A stretch of DNA of 57,682 nucleotides from Paenibacillus sp. A3 (GCF_001399685.1 NZ_JTHN01000189.1:1-57682), one strand, 5' to 3'. Counted from the first letter of the stretch, positions 36,561 to 45,562 are shown. Notes: a model not told the origin generated them from the sequence alone. A program made the numbers and translations.

Positions 36561-36589
36561 TTGACAGGCCTTAATATTATGGCTATCAT
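36561..36589 (+). promoter_or_regulatory. Sigma-A promoter of the methyltransferase gene
   Basis: TTGACA (36561-36566), a 17-base spacer and TATCAT (36584-36589) lie about 35 bases before the start codon. Confidence 0.75.
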
Positions 36590-36622
36590 GGACACATTAA
36601 GTCTGTAATTGGGGTGGGGAAT

Positions 36623-37396
36623 ATGAAATTCGAAAGCGACCGTCACCGGAATTCAGAAGTATTTGATGAAAACCAAGATTTTGTCGCTAAGCCGGGGGGC
36701 GGGGTCTTGACCTTGCTGCAGCCCCGACCCGGAGAGCGAATCCTGGACGTGGGCTGCGGGAATGGGAACTTGACGGCCGAGATCGCAGCCGCCGGAGCGA
36801 TACCTACAGGTATCGATCTGTCGGAGGAGATGGTTAGGCAGGCAAGACAGAAATACCCTGAACTGAATTTTCAGGTAGAAAATGTTTGTCATTACCGCAC
36901 AGATGTCCGCTTTGACGCTGTGTTCTCCAATGCAGCGTTGCATTGGATCAAGGATGCTCCTGCCGTTGTCAACTCCATATGGCTGGCCCTGCGGGATGGC
37001 GGCCGATTCGTTGCCGAATTCGCCGGCAGCGGCAATGTCGCCCTGCTAACCAACGCGATGGAGGAGGCGCTGGAGACACATGGTTATACATGGGCGGGTC
37101 GGAATCCGTGGTATTTTCCCACCATTGGCGAATATTCCAGCCTTCTAGAGCAGACGGGCTTCAGCGTCACGTTGGCTCAGCACTTCGACAAGCCAACTCC
37201 GCTGAAGGGAGAGACAGGGCTACGGAACTGGTTGGATAAGTTCGCCGATTATTTCTTCCCGGACGTCACCCCGGCAGACAAAACGTCGATCTACCGAACC
37301 ATCGAGGCAAAGGTTAAGCCTCACGTTGACCGGGGAGGTCAATGGATGGCCGACACCCGCCGATTGCGCATCGTAGCCATCAAACCACCGGCGTAA
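36623..37396 (+). CDS. Class I SAM-dependent methyltransferase
   Basis: This 257-residue enzyme has the SAM-binding motif I LDVGCGNGNLT, the acidic residue after strand 2 (TGIDLSEEM), and the motif SNAALHWIKD of the trans-aconitate methyltransferase-like group. The C-terminal part has the family's NPWYFPTIGEYSSLLEQTGF. The true acceptor is not known; Tam-like enzymes of Firmicutes are mostly uncharacterised. The ATG at 36623 follows a G-rich site, and a good promoter lies just upstream. Confidence 0.88.
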   Translation: MKFESDRHRNSEVFDENQDFVAKPGGGVLTLLQPRPGERILDVGCGNGNLTAEIAAAGAIPTGIDLSEEMVRQARQKYPELNFQVENVCHYRTDVRFDAVFSNAALHWIKDAPAVVNSIWLALRDGGRFVAEFAGSGNVALLTNAMEEALETHGYTWAGRNPWYFPTIGEYSSLLEQTGFSVTLAQHFDKPTPLKGETGLRNWLDKFADYFFPDVTPADKTSIYRTIEAKVKPHVDRGGQWMADTRRLRIVAIKPPA

Positions 37397-37456
37397 GGGG
37401 ATAAACAGTTTTGGCTTTTTCTTATCGCCTATGCCAAGGAAAAGGAGACATGCAGC

Positions 37457-37944
37457 TTGCTGAAATTGAATACCAATCATTTTCAAAGCCTCAATGAATA
37501 CGTATATAACATACAATTGGCTATCCATGCCACGGCAGCAGCCACCTATATTATTAAAAACGATACTATTGTAAATGAGTGGTATTCAGGAAGACATGAC
37601 TCTCCCGAAGATTCACAGCCGGTGAACCAAAAAAGTCAATTCAACGTGTTGAACGAGTAACCTTACTGGCCACGCCGAAGACGGTTCCGCTTCATTTGCC
37701 TCGCAACGGTTATATATGGTGGCTTCAAAGCGATACTCCTTTGAACCAAGTAGGTGAACGTTTGCCAGGTAGTTCTTATCAAATACTTGGCATAACGGGA
37801 TGCGCATGCTTAGTTATTCCGGAGTATGATGCAGTCGTCGTACGAATGTATAACCAGTTAACCAATACCGGCGAATATAGTTATTTAAAAGATATAAGAC
37901 AGTTCGGAAATTTGGTCTATGACCTTCTGATCTATGACCCGTAA
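37457..37944 (+). pseudogene. Broken serine hydrolase (beta-lactamase family)
   Basis: The first part (37457 to about 37650) reads NIQLAIHATAAATYIIKNDT and ends at NQKSQFNV, just before the expected catalytic S-x-x-K. The sequence then switches frame and continues with the C-terminal part: VTLLATPKTVPLHLP, RNGYIWWLQSDTPLNQVGE, and LGITGCACLVIPEYDAVVVRM. About 150 residues, with the active-site serine, lysine and tyrosine, are deleted between the two parts. The ends are well preserved, so the loss is recent. AAGGAG precedes the first part. Confidence 0.8.
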
Positions 37945-37974
37945 GATGGACACTTTGACCATCTTACGGGTCAT
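37934..37974 (+). terminator. Perfect 16-bp hairpin at the end of the broken hydrolase
   Basis: ATGACCCGTAAGATGG and CCATCTTACGGGTCAT are exact complements. The hydrolase stop codon is inside the first arm; the T-run (TTAGGTTTT) is weak. Confidence 0.7.
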
Positions 37975-38085
37975 TTAGGTTTTAATGTCGAACTTAGATC
38001 CCGAGGATGCGCCAAACCTTGCCTATCCACCTTTCGGTTGATTCGTTTTTTCGAAACGATGGGATAAATTGAAGTGAAGAAAAGT

Positions 38086-38114
38086 AACGCAGCCGGATAA
38101 GGCTGCGTTTTTGC
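38086..38114. terminator. Terminator between remnants
   Basis: AACGCAGCC and GGCTGCGTT form a 9-bp stem, with TTTTT on the plus strand. Confidence 0.75.
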
Positions 38115-38389
38115 GTATGGATGGGATTGTTTCCAATCAGAAAGATTTGACATCGCGCTTCGCGGCACGGGAACATCGGCGGCACATGGAACGCTTTGAC
38201 AAAGGCGTTGGCGTCGAAGCCAACCAACGGGCCCGAGTCGAGACCTTTTGCTTTCGCCGCAAGCATAGGCTGCATAGCGGCCAGCGAGGCGTTGCGAATC
38301 GCTTCGTCTCGCCGATAGGAGGAAGAATCGCCCGCGTAAGCTTCTTCGATCTGAGCGATCATCGCCGTATGGGAAATTTCCAGACAGGA
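38115..38389 (-). pseudogene. Nitroreductase remnant
   Basis: On the minus strand the frame gives SCLEISHTAMIAQIEEAY, then YRRDEAIRNASLAAMQPMLA, AKAKGLDSGPLVGFD and VKAFHVPP. This is the middle to late part of a YdgI-type FMN nitroreductase. The FMN-binding start (R-R-S-x-R region) is missing, and after PPMFP the sequence departs from the family. The remnant abuts the stop codon of the tetR gene. An intact but only distantly similar nitroreductase is encoded at 39172, so this may be the leftover of an earlier paralogue of the same cluster. Confidence 0.75.
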
Positions 38390-38390
38390 C

Positions 38391-38981
38391 CTAGTCCAGC
38401 AGTTCTTTGGCCCCGTTCATCACTAAGGGCATGGTCTGTTTAACGAATGATTCCGCAGATATTAGACGCCCTTCATTGTTCCAAACGTAAGCTGCTCCAT
38501 ACATACCCCAACTTAACATGATAGAAGCTGTATTTAGTAAGAATTGCGCGTTTGGATTCGAAAGCATCTTGTCTTTGTCTATAAAGGAAAGAAGTATCTT
38601 TTGAATTTTTTCCTTTATTTGAATTTCGAATACAGGTCCAAGCGAATTATACCGTCTTTTGCACATGGTGCTTAGATCCTTATGAAAATCGCATACACCC
38701 AGAAAAATACTCTGAATGGTTTCTTCATTTAATATTTTGTGACCGCTTATTCTACGATTTATGATTGTCATAAAAGATTCTGTGAGTCTGGACTCGAGAA
38801 TTTCGAATTTATCTGCAAAATGCGCATAAAAAGTCGCTCTGTTTACAGTAGCCCGCTCTGCAATATCCCTTACGGTTATCGATTCAAAATCTTTTTCTTG
38901 AATTAATGAAGCGAAAGCGTCCTGAAGGAGTCGCCGTGTACGTATCACACGAGGATCAGCTTCATTCTTTTTCATTATCAT
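38391..38981 (-). CDS. TetR-family transcriptional repressor
   Basis: This 196-residue regulator has an N-terminal TetR helix-turn-helix (ALQDAFASLIQ-like start, then ITVRDIAERATVNRATFYAHF) and a helical ligand domain of the kind found in small Firmicute TetR proteins. GGGAGG lies 9 bases before the ATG at 38981. It is divergent from a nitroreductase gene, and the 190-base gap contains two copies of a GTGTTG...GCAAC palindrome, one close to this gene. Repression of itself and the nitroreductase is the likely function. The inducer is unknown; quinones or nitro compounds are possible. Confidence 0.9.
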   Translation of the reverse strand: MIMKKNEADPRVIRTRRLLQDAFASLIQEKDFESITVRDIAERATVNRATFYAHFADKFEILESRLTESFMTIINRRISGHKILNEETIQSIFLGVCDFHKDLSTMCKRRYNSLGPVFEIQIKEKIQKILLSFIDKDKMLSNPNAQFLLNTASIMLSWGMYGAAYVWNNEGRLISAESFVKQTMPLVMNGAKELLD

Positions 38982-39020
38982 GGTTAAGGACCTCCCAAAT
39001 AAAACGACATTATAGAAATA

Positions 39021-39036
39021 GTGTTGTCTATGCAAC
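39021..39036. promoter_or_regulatory. TetR operator, copy near tetR
   Basis: GTGTTGTCTATGCAAC (core GTTG-N6-CAAC) matches 13 of 16 bases with the second copy at 39099-39114. It lies about 40 bases upstream of the tetR start. Confidence 0.55.
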
Positions 39037-39055
39037 GGTTTATGGATATTGATGG

Positions 39056-39130
39056 TTGCGTACCATTCGGTTGTTATTATAACATATCAATACAACAAGT
39101 GTTGTTCAAGCAACTACTGTTGTATTGATA
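39056..39130 (+). promoter_or_regulatory. Nitroreductase promoter with nested palindromes
   Basis: TTGCGT (39056-39061), a 16-base spacer and TATAAC (39078-39083) form the promoter. Just after it, a perfect 13-bp inverted repeat, TATCAATACAACA (39085-39097) and TGTTGTATTGATA (39118-39130), encloses the second GTGTTG...GCAAC site (39099-39114). TGTTAT-T-ATAACA (39072-39084) is a further palindrome over the -10 box. Confidence 0.65.
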
Positions 39131-39171
39131 CAGAATGCTGAATGACGCATTTCCAAGAGGAGGAGAGAACC

Positions 39172-39834
39172 ATGTCGGTTTCACAACCGTCGCAAACGAT
39201 GGAGCAACAACTTTTTTTTGATGTTATTCGAGAACGCCGGTCGGTTCGTGGCTATGATCCCGAGGTTAAGATTTCGCGGGAGGAATTGACCGAAATAGTG
39301 CGGGAAGCCACGCTGGCTCCCTCGGCCGCTAACCTGCAGCCGTGGCGGTTCCTCGTTATCGACTCGCCGGAGCTGAAGCAGAAGCTGCTTCCGATCGCAT
39401 TCAATCAACAGCAAGTGGTCGAGGCTTCGGCTGTCATCGCCGTTCTTGGAGACCTCGAGAACATCCGGATGGCCGAGAAAATTTACGGCCAGACTGTCGA
39501 TGCGGGTTTCATGCCTGCGGATACGGCAAAATCATTTGTTGAGCGCTATACCGGTATGTATTCAAGCATGCCGCCCGAGGCTATCCGTCAAATCGTTTAT
39601 ACCGACGGCGGGCTAGTATCGATGCAACTTATGCTTGTCGCCCGCGCCAAAGGTTATGATACGGTACCGATGGCCGGTTATGACAAACAAAAGTTCACGG
39701 AAGCTTTCGGCATATCAGACCGGTATGTTCCGATTATGCTGATCGCCATCGGCAAGGCGGCGAAGCCCGGTCATCCGACGACGAGGCTGCCAATCGAGGA
39801 TGTAGCTTTTTTTAACGAAATGCCTAACGAATAA
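39172..39834 (+). CDS. Nitroreductase family protein
   Basis: This 220-residue FMN-dependent oxidoreductase has the N-terminal FMN phosphate-binding RERRSVRGYDP, the segment ATLAPSAANLQPWRF, the C-terminal MLVARAKGYDTVPMAGYD and the ending IAIGKAAKPGHP. It would reduce nitro compounds or quinones as a dimer. AGAGGAGGAG precedes the ATG at 39172. It is controlled by a strongly palindromic promoter region shared with the divergent tetR gene. A long hairpin terminator follows. Confidence 0.92.
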   Translation: MSVSQPSQTMEQQLFFDVIRERRSVRGYDPEVKISREELTEIVREATLAPSAANLQPWRFLVIDSPELKQKLLPIAFNQQQVVEASAVIAVLGDLENIRMAEKIYGQTVDAGFMPADTAKSFVERYTGMYSSMPPEAIRQIVYTDGGLVSMQLMLVARAKGYDTVPMAGYDKQKFTEAFGISDRYVPIMLIAIGKAAKPGHPTTRLPIEDVAFFNEMPNE

Positions 39835-39897
39835 GAACCTGTAAAAGACCTTCGCATCCGCATCAAGAGCGGCGAGCTAAGGTCTTTTACAGGTTCT
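39834..39897. terminator. 19-bp hairpin between nitroreductase and MFS genes
   Basis: AGAACCTGTAAAAGACCTT and AAGGTCTTTTACAGGTTCT are perfect complements. The inner AAAAGACCTT/AAGGTCTTTT part supplies T-runs on both strands, fitting a bidirectional terminator. Confidence 0.8.
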
Positions 39898-39922
39898 ACG
39901 CATTCTAATTCCAACAAGGCGT

Positions 39923-41320
39923 TCATTTACGAAATTCAAGCTCTTCCCATTGCCCCGACTTCCAGCGCCGCCAACTCATGAATAACAACGACAATGCAAT
40001 TACCGTGAGGATCACCCCAAGCCATCGAAATCCCTCGAAGCTGAACTTACCTCCCATGACGATGCCTGTCAACAATGAAGAGAGAATGGTTCCCAAGTAT
40101 CTTGATGTATTAAATAATCCGGATGCTACACCGATGATTTCTTTTGGAGAACTTTGGAACAAGGCCGCTTGCATTCCGACACTGTTCAACCCGTTACTAA
40201 TTCCGAAAGCAGCTAAAGCCAAACACACACTGATCACCGGCGAAGTTTGATTCAATGTCACGATCCACACTGACCCCAATGTCATTAACATTGCGGATAC
40301 GAGCAATGCCGGCCTGGGTCCTGATTTATCGATCCATCGTCCTGCCAATGGAGAAGCAACGAGCGAGCACAAGCCTAAACTTAACATAAGAATCCCTGTA
40401 TGGAATTCGCTGACATGACGTACCATTTGCAGGTAGGACGGAAGCCCGAAAAAGAGTGCGTAGAAAAGAATGTTAACGAGCATGAATTGGATATTGACCC
40501 AAGTCATCGCAGGATATTTGGCGAATGTGCGCAAAGGAATAAAGGGTGACGTCGCTTTTAACTCATGTCGTACGAAAGCCCCCAGTATAACGAGGCCTAT
40601 CAACCCGACAATGATATACCAAAATGATACGTGCCCAGATGATTTTGCCGACAGTAGTCCAACGAGCAGGGTAACCAGACCCACGGTGAAGAGCAGGATC
40701 CCTGACCCATCAATCAAATCAAACCATTTACGAAAGGACATGCTGCGAGCAGCAGATGTTGGCGTTTCGTCCTTAGGAATGGTCCTCCAAGCGAATAGAA
40801 AGCTCGCCGCCACGAACGGAATATTGACGAGAAAGATCGCGGGCCAATCCCACCAGTGAATCAAAACCCCGCCAATAAAGGGTCCAATGGCTGCCGCTCC
40901 AGATAGGAATATGGACAAAACAGACAGTGCCGTCGCTTGTTTCTCCGTAATATAAATTCGCACGATGGCCATTCCAACGGCAACCATCATGCTTGTTCCG
41001 ATCGATTGCACAATGCGGAACACGAGGAGCCACCCAAAGTTTGGCGATAGCGGAGCTAATAATGATGCAATGAAAGCTACAACAAGCCCGGTAATAAATA
41101 TCTTTCGGCGACCGAATAAATCGCTGGCCCTTCCCATCACAGGTTGAGCGATAGCACTCGCAATGTAAAATGAAAAAATAATCCAGGAGACACCTGTAAA
41201 GTCAAGTTGGTAAACATTTTGCAGCCTTGCAATAGCAACAGCAATCATCGAAGAATTCAATGGGTTCAGTAGTACCCCAAGCCCAACAGAAATCATCAAC
41301 CACCAGCCGCGAACCCCCAT
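39923..41320 (-). CDS. MFS drug exporter, DHA2 type
   Basis: This 465-residue membrane protein has about 14 helices. It contains the MFS motif A between helices 2 and 3 (GRASDLFGRRKIF), the motif C segment SGAAAIGPFIGGVL in helix 5, and LNSSMIAVAI in helix 1, as in DHA2 multidrug exporters. GAGGAGG precedes the ATG. It is divergent from a LysR-family gene, which probably controls it. The substrates are unknown. Confidence 0.9.
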   Translation of the reverse strand: MGVRGWWLMISVGLGVLLNPLNSSMIAVAIARLQNVYQLDFTGVSWIIFSFYIASAIAQPVMGRASDLFGRRKIFITGLVVAFIASLLAPLSPNFGWLLVFRIVQSIGTSMMVAVGMAIVRIYITEKQATALSVLSIFLSGAAAIGPFIGGVLIHWWDWPAIFLVNIPFVAASFLFAWRTIPKDETPTSAARSMSFRKWFDLIDGSGILLFTVGLVTLLVGLLSAKSSGHVSFWYIIVGLIGLVILGAFVRHELKATSPFIPLRTFAKYPAMTWVNIQFMLVNILFYALFFGLPSYLQMVRHVSEFHTGILMLSLGLCSLVASPLAGRWIDKSGPRPALLVSAMLMTLGSVWIVTLNQTSPVISVCLALAAFGISNGLNSVGMQAALFQSSPKEIIGVASGLFNTSRYLGTILSSLLTGIVMGGKFSFEGFRWLGVILTVIALSLLFMSWRRWKSGQWEELEFRK

Positions 41321-41433
41321 TTTTGGCCCTCCTCAAAGTGTATTGATGTCATCGTACTTGAAATCGAACATTTATTCCAACGCATTTTATGCTATAATTT
41401 CATTGACTTGAAGGAATGAACGGAGGGTGCGTT

Positions 41434-42321
41434 ATGGAGCTTCTTCAACTGCAATATTTTCTCGCGGTCGCTCGATTGGAGCATGTGACCGAAGCGGCAC
41501 GAGCTCTGCATGTTACTCAATCGTCGCTAAGCAAAACGATTCAGCGCCTGGAGGAGGATCTGGGGGTCCCTCTATTTGATCGGACAGGGAGGAAGCTGCG
41601 GTTGAATGAATACGGAAGCAGATTTCTTCGTCGTGCGGAAAGGGCGTTGTTTGAATTGGAACAGGGGAAGCAGGAGATTAGCGACTTGTCCAGCCCGGAA
41701 CATGGCACACTCGAATTGGCGGTGACCAACGCAAGCACGCTGCCCCAAATCCTGCGAGAGTTTCGGAAAAAGCATCCCCATATCCAATTTCATGTGCAAA
41801 TGCTGACCACGCAAGAAATGATAACGCTTCTTCATCGTGGAGAGGTCGATTTCTGCTTGTCCTCACCCCCAATGCAAGGGGATGACATCGAATGCCAAAT
41901 CGTGTTCGTCGACCCCATCCTTGTAGCTGTTCCGAAGGGGCATCGGCTGGCAGACCGAACCAGCGTATCCTTGGCAGAACTAAGGGACGAATGGTTTGTC
42001 GGTGTAAAGAGGGGTTACCTTACTCGCGATTTAATAGACTCCGTATGCCAATCGGCCGGATTTGCACCTAAATATGTGTATGAGGGAAATGAGCCTGCCA
42101 GGCTAAGCGCTCTTGTGGAGGCCGGAATTGGCATTGGCTTCATACCAAGCACGGCCATGAATCCGCGGGAACATATTCAATACCTCCGGGTAGAGGACCA
42201 CGAATTAGTACGGGAGATTGCTTTATTATGGCACAAGAGTCGGTACATTTCGCGGGCCGCATTGGAATTCCGTGAAGTAGTTGTAGAATATTTTGGTGCA
42301 CTATCCAAGCAGATCATTTAA
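41434..42321 (+). CDS. LysR-family transcriptional regulator
   Basis: This 295-residue regulator has the HTH start MELLQLQYFLAVARLEHVTE and VTQSSLSKTIQRLEEDLG, with an effector domain ending in YEGNEPARLSALVEAGIGIGFIP. GGAGGG lies 6-7 bases before the ATG at 41434. TATAAT (41393-41398) may be its -10 box. The MFS exporter gene lies head-to-head 113 bases away, a typical regulator-target pair. It resembles the LysR protein at 25496-26404 in length and in ending. Confidence 0.9.
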   Translation: MELLQLQYFLAVARLEHVTEAARALHVTQSSLSKTIQRLEEDLGVPLFDRTGRKLRLNEYGSRFLRRAERALFELEQGKQEISDLSSPEHGTLELAVTNASTLPQILREFRKKHPHIQFHVQMLTTQEMITLLHRGEVDFCLSSPPMQGDDIECQIVFVDPILVAVPKGHRLADRTSVSLAELRDEWFVGVKRGYLTRDLIDSVCQSAGFAPKYVYEGNEPARLSALVEAGIGIGFIPSTAMNPREHIQYLRVEDHELVREIALLWHKSRYISRAALEFREVVVEYFGALSKQII

Positions 42322-42358
42322 TCGTGCTGCACCAATAATATGCAGAGGAGAAGCGGTC

Positions 42359-45300
42359 ATGACGGAAAATAGCAACGTGTTTCATCCACCCTATGTCGTA
42401 CGTTTTCCATTCGAAAAATCGCTCGGGCTACGTAATGCGTTGATCGACGTTAATGGAAATCTTGTTCGCGAGCCGAATTTGCTTAAAGTACATAACTTTA
42501 CTCCAAATGGTAAGGGAGGTTACATTACTGCTGCTCAGGACTTAAACGAAAAATGGGGGTATATGGATCAAAACGGCAGATGGTTGATCGAGCCGACTTT
42601 GGAGGATGCGCGCATTTTTGGCGAGGAGGGCATGGCCAGATTCAAAAAAGAAGGGCTATGGGGCTATGTAGACTTAAACGGCGAGATCAAAATCCAACCC
42701 CAGTTTCAGGAGGCGCTGCCATTTCACGCAGGTTTGGCGGCGGTTCGATTGCACAATGGTTATGCTTATATCGATTGTACGGGACAAGTCGTCATCGAAG
42801 GGCCGTTTGCCGAGGCAGGCTTCTTTTCGCCGATCGGGCTGGCTGCCGTGAAAAAGCAGGGGGGCTCCGCTTGTGGGATTATCAATATGAAAGGCGAAAT
42901 GGTGATTGCCCCGCAATTTACAGATGTCAGCATGTATACAAGCGATGGCATAGCCCCCGCAAAGAAACGTAAATTATGGGGATTGATCGATACGCAAGGC
43001 GAATGGATCGTGCAGCCGACCTATTCACGTATCGAAGAGTTCAACGAAGAGGGGCTCGCTTTTTTCAGTGATTATACCGATATGATGAACATAAGAAAGG
43101 GTTATCTGAATACAAAGGGCGACGTGATCGTCGAGGGAACGTCGATCTCGGACCAAATGTTGTGCGGGCTGGCAAAAGAAGATGTGCCTTATGGCGGAGG
43201 TATCGGCTTCTTCGATCGTACCGGTACGATGGTGATCCCGCCGCAGTACTGGGCCGATCCTTTTCATGAGTGCGGCGCCAGTGTCGTTCTTCGCAAGGAT
43301 AACTGGGGGATTCTTACGATGGACGGCCAGTTCCGGGAAATGCCTTATGTGGAGCCGCTGACGGATCATGAAGGCTGGGTGCTGGGCTTTTATGGCGGCA
43401 AGGGAATGGCTCCGTTTCTTATCCGGCAGGGCGAAGTCGTCTACGTGGACGCTGCTGGAAGGGAAGTTTGCAGACTGCAGGTGGAGGAGACTGGGAATCC
43501 CCAGGAGCGTGTATTGCGGCTATTGAATGCTGAGGGAAGAATCGTATGGCAAAGCGAAGGTGAGAAGGATACATTTATTGTCGAGAGTCCGTTTTTGTGC
43601 AAGCGGCCTGCCCAGCATTTTGAGGATATCCAATATTGGGAGGGAGATATTACGGCTGCCGCACAAGACCTCTTGAATGCGGAACCTAGAGATTTTTATC
43701 CCTATGGCCAGTATGAACGGGATGTGTACGATCTATCGGAAGAGGATGAAGATGAGATCGACGAGTATAAAAAAAGAGGCGCGATGGAGGTCCTGGCAGG
43801 CACCTATGTGAGCGAGGAGCATTACGGGCATTACCCTTTTCTCGGAGAATGGGAAAGAAAGGCGTTTAAGCAGTATTTTGCAGTGATCGCTGAGCGTCTT
43901 TCCGATTCTTTTGGCGACCCGCTGCCCGATGCGTCTATCATGCTGCGCTGGGGCGATAACAACATTAGCAAGGTATGGGAAGTGAACGGCAAATATCTGG
44001 TGCTGGAATGGTTCACTGAATATGGCGATGGCGATTTTGTCCACCGGCTGTGGCTTGCTGCAGGATGCAAAGAGGATTTGGAATACGATGATGAGGAGGA
44101 TGCCGAGAACGAATACAGTACAAACGAGGAAGAAACCCAAGAAAATGACAAGACATTCGATCTCGATCAGTTTGAGAAGCTGGTGAAAGAGGCACAGGCT
44201 CATATGGATGCGGAGGAACATGAGGAAGTTCTGGATTTGGCGTTCCAAATGGAGGAGCTCGCCTCAGATTCCACGGATGTAGATGTCACGCACATGAGCT
44301 GGATCTATGACTGCAAGCGGAATGCGCTGTATCAATTGGGGCGGGTAGAAGAAGCGCTCGAGACCTGCCGCGAAGCGATTGCCGATGTCTCCCCGAGGAT
44401 GTTGTTCAACTACCGGCCGGAGCCCCGCCAAACGCTGCGCGCTTGCCATAATATGCTCGCACGGGAGCTGATGGAACGCGCTGTTACCAAAGAGGAATGC
44501 CTGACAGCCTGGGAACATGTAAAGGCTTGCTTCAAAGTGGCGAAACCGAACGAGGGTGAAGCGGTACTTGAATATTTCTATGACACCAGAGCGCTTTTGC
44601 TCCTGAAGCTGAGTGAGTTTGACCCCACTGAGAAAGCGAAGGCATTTGCTTTTCTTCAGCGGATGCAAACCATGGGGTCACCGTATCTGAGAGACGAGCC
44701 TCGACTGGCAAATGCGATAAACTCAGTAGAGTACCAGGCCTTTTTGAAAAGCAGCCATGATGTCGATCAAGAATATGTACAGGCACCTGCACAGGAAACC
44801 GCTATGGAGGCAGTGACCCGGTACCACAAGGCATACGAAACATTTAGCCAATTCAACTCGCAAGTGGAAAAGGAATTCGGGCCCATTCTCTCCCTTGCGT
44901 TTAGGGAGGACATGATTGCTAAAGCTGAAAAGGAATTAGGGTTTGCCTTGCCGGATGCACTTCGTCAATTTATGCTGGTGCCTGGCCTTGTACACGGGCT
45001 ACATCCGGAACTTGTGCCTCCTATGAAAATTCAAGGGATGTTTTCGCTAATCAATGATGTGTGGGGAGTGCGCCGGGAGTTCGAGGAGCGTTTGACGCAG
45101 AAAGAATTGTACTGGCTGGAGGTTCATTGTCAGATCTGCGGCTTGTCGCAGATGGACGACCATAGTCAAGAGTATATTTACTTTACTCCCGGAAAAGGGT
45201 TTGGCACCTTTATCTACACTCGGGATAATTGGGATGAGTTTGAGGCGAATGTGCTCAGACCGCTGCTGGCGCAAGAGATTCCCGTTGAGACGTTTGACCA

Positions 45301-45376
45301 GGTGTTTTCCCGAAAGGTGACCGATCAGATTAAGCGGATGATTGAGGCTAGCAGAAACCCTGGTGCAATGCACTGA
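42359..45376 (+). CDS. WG-repeat protein with TPR-like region and SUKH-like C-terminus
   Basis: This 1005-residue cytoplasmic protein has no signal peptide or membrane helix. Residues about 60-340 hold a series of WG repeats (KWGYMDQNGRWLIEP, LWGYVDLNGEIKIQP, LWGLIDTQGEWIVQP, GIGFFDRTGTMVIPP, NWGILTMDGQ). A middle region (about 430-580) follows, then a very acidic linker (near 577-595), a helical TPR-like region (about 600-760) and a C-terminal SMI1/KNR4 (SUKH)-like domain (about 850-990) with AEKELGFALPDALRQFMLV. SUKH domains are common immunity proteins of contact-dependent toxins, but also occur in other roles. GAGGAG lies 8 bases before the ATG. No toxin gene is nearby, so the function is open. 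Confidence 0.8.
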   Translation: MTENSNVFHPPYVVRFPFEKSLGLRNALIDVNGNLVREPNLLKVHNFTPNGKGGYITAAQDLNEKWGYMDQNGRWLIEPTLEDARIFGEEGMARFKKEGLWGYVDLNGEIKIQPQFQEALPFHAGLAAVRLHNGYAYIDCTGQVVIEGPFAEAGFFSPIGLAAVKKQGGSACGIINMKGEMVIAPQFTDVSMYTSDGIAPAKKRKLWGLIDTQGEWIVQPTYSRIEEFNEEGLAFFSDYTDMMNIRKGYLNTKGDVIVEGTSISDQMLCGLAKEDVPYGGGIGFFDRTGTMVIPPQYWADPFHECGASVVLRKDNWGILTMDGQFREMPYVEPLTDHEGWVLGFYGGKGMAPFLIRQGEVVYVDAAGREVCRLQVEETGNPQERVLRLLNAEGRIVWQSEGEKDTFIVESPFLCKRPAQHFEDIQYWEGDITAAAQDLLNAEPRDFYPYGQYERDVYDLSEEDEDEIDEYKKRGAMEVLAGTYVSEEHYGHYPFLGEWERKAFKQYFAVIAERLSDSFGDPLPDASIMLRWGDNNISKVWEVNGKYLVLEWFTEYGDGDFVHRLWLAAGCKEDLEYDDEEDAENEYSTNEEETQENDKTFDLDQFEKLVKEAQAHMDAEEHEEVLDLAFQMEELASDSTDVDVTHMSWIYDCKRNALYQLGRVEEALETCREAIADVSPRMLFNYRPEPRQTLRACHNMLARELMERAVTKEECLTAWEHVKACFKVAKPNEGEAVLEYFYDTRALLLLKLSEFDPTEKAKAFAFLQRMQTMGSPYLRDEPRLANAINSVEYQAFLKSSHDVDQEYVQAPAQETAMEAVTRYHKAYETFSQFNSQVEKEFGPILSLAFREDMIAKAEKELGFALPDALRQFMLVPGLVHGLHPELVPPMKIQGMFSLINDVWGVRREFEERLTQKELYWLEVHCQICGLSQMDDHSQEYIYFTPGKGFGTFIYTRDNWDEFEANVLRPLLAQEIPVETFDQVFSRKVTDQIKRMIEASRNPGAMH

Positions 45377-45459
45377 TCGTATCCCCTCTAAGTAGACCGT
45401 AAAGGATAAGTCCTTACTGTTTGCTTGGAGGGGATTTTCTGTCCAGTCAAATGAAAGTA

Positions 45460-45488
45460 TTGACATTACTACGAAAACGTATTAAATT
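45460..45488 (+). promoter_or_regulatory. Promoter with an operator in its spacer
   Basis: TTGACA (45460-45465), 17 bases and TAAATT (45483-45488). The spacer is almost entirely the first palindromic operator, so a bound protein would block RNA polymerase. Confidence 0.65.
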
Positions 45489-45562
45489 GAGTTCAGACTT
45501 ATATTACGATTTCGTAGTAATCTGGACTCTTCTTTTACACATTTACTACGAATTCGTACTAA
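45466..45562. repeat. Three copies of a 20-bp palindromic operator
   Basis: The copies are at 45466-45485 (TTACTACGAAAACGTATTAA), 45501-45520 (ATATTACGATTTCGTAGTAA) and 45543-45562 (TTACTACGAATTCGTACTAA). The consensus TTACTACGAATTCGTAGTAA is a full palindrome. Centres are 35 and 42 bases apart. The size suits a TetR- or MarR/HxlR-type dimer; no such gene adjoins, so the regulator is encoded elsewhere or outside the window. Confidence 0.75.

Noticed and set aside
45466..45562. CRISPR-like repeats
   Set aside because: There are only three palindromic units with short unequal spacing and no cas genes; they are operators in a promoter.
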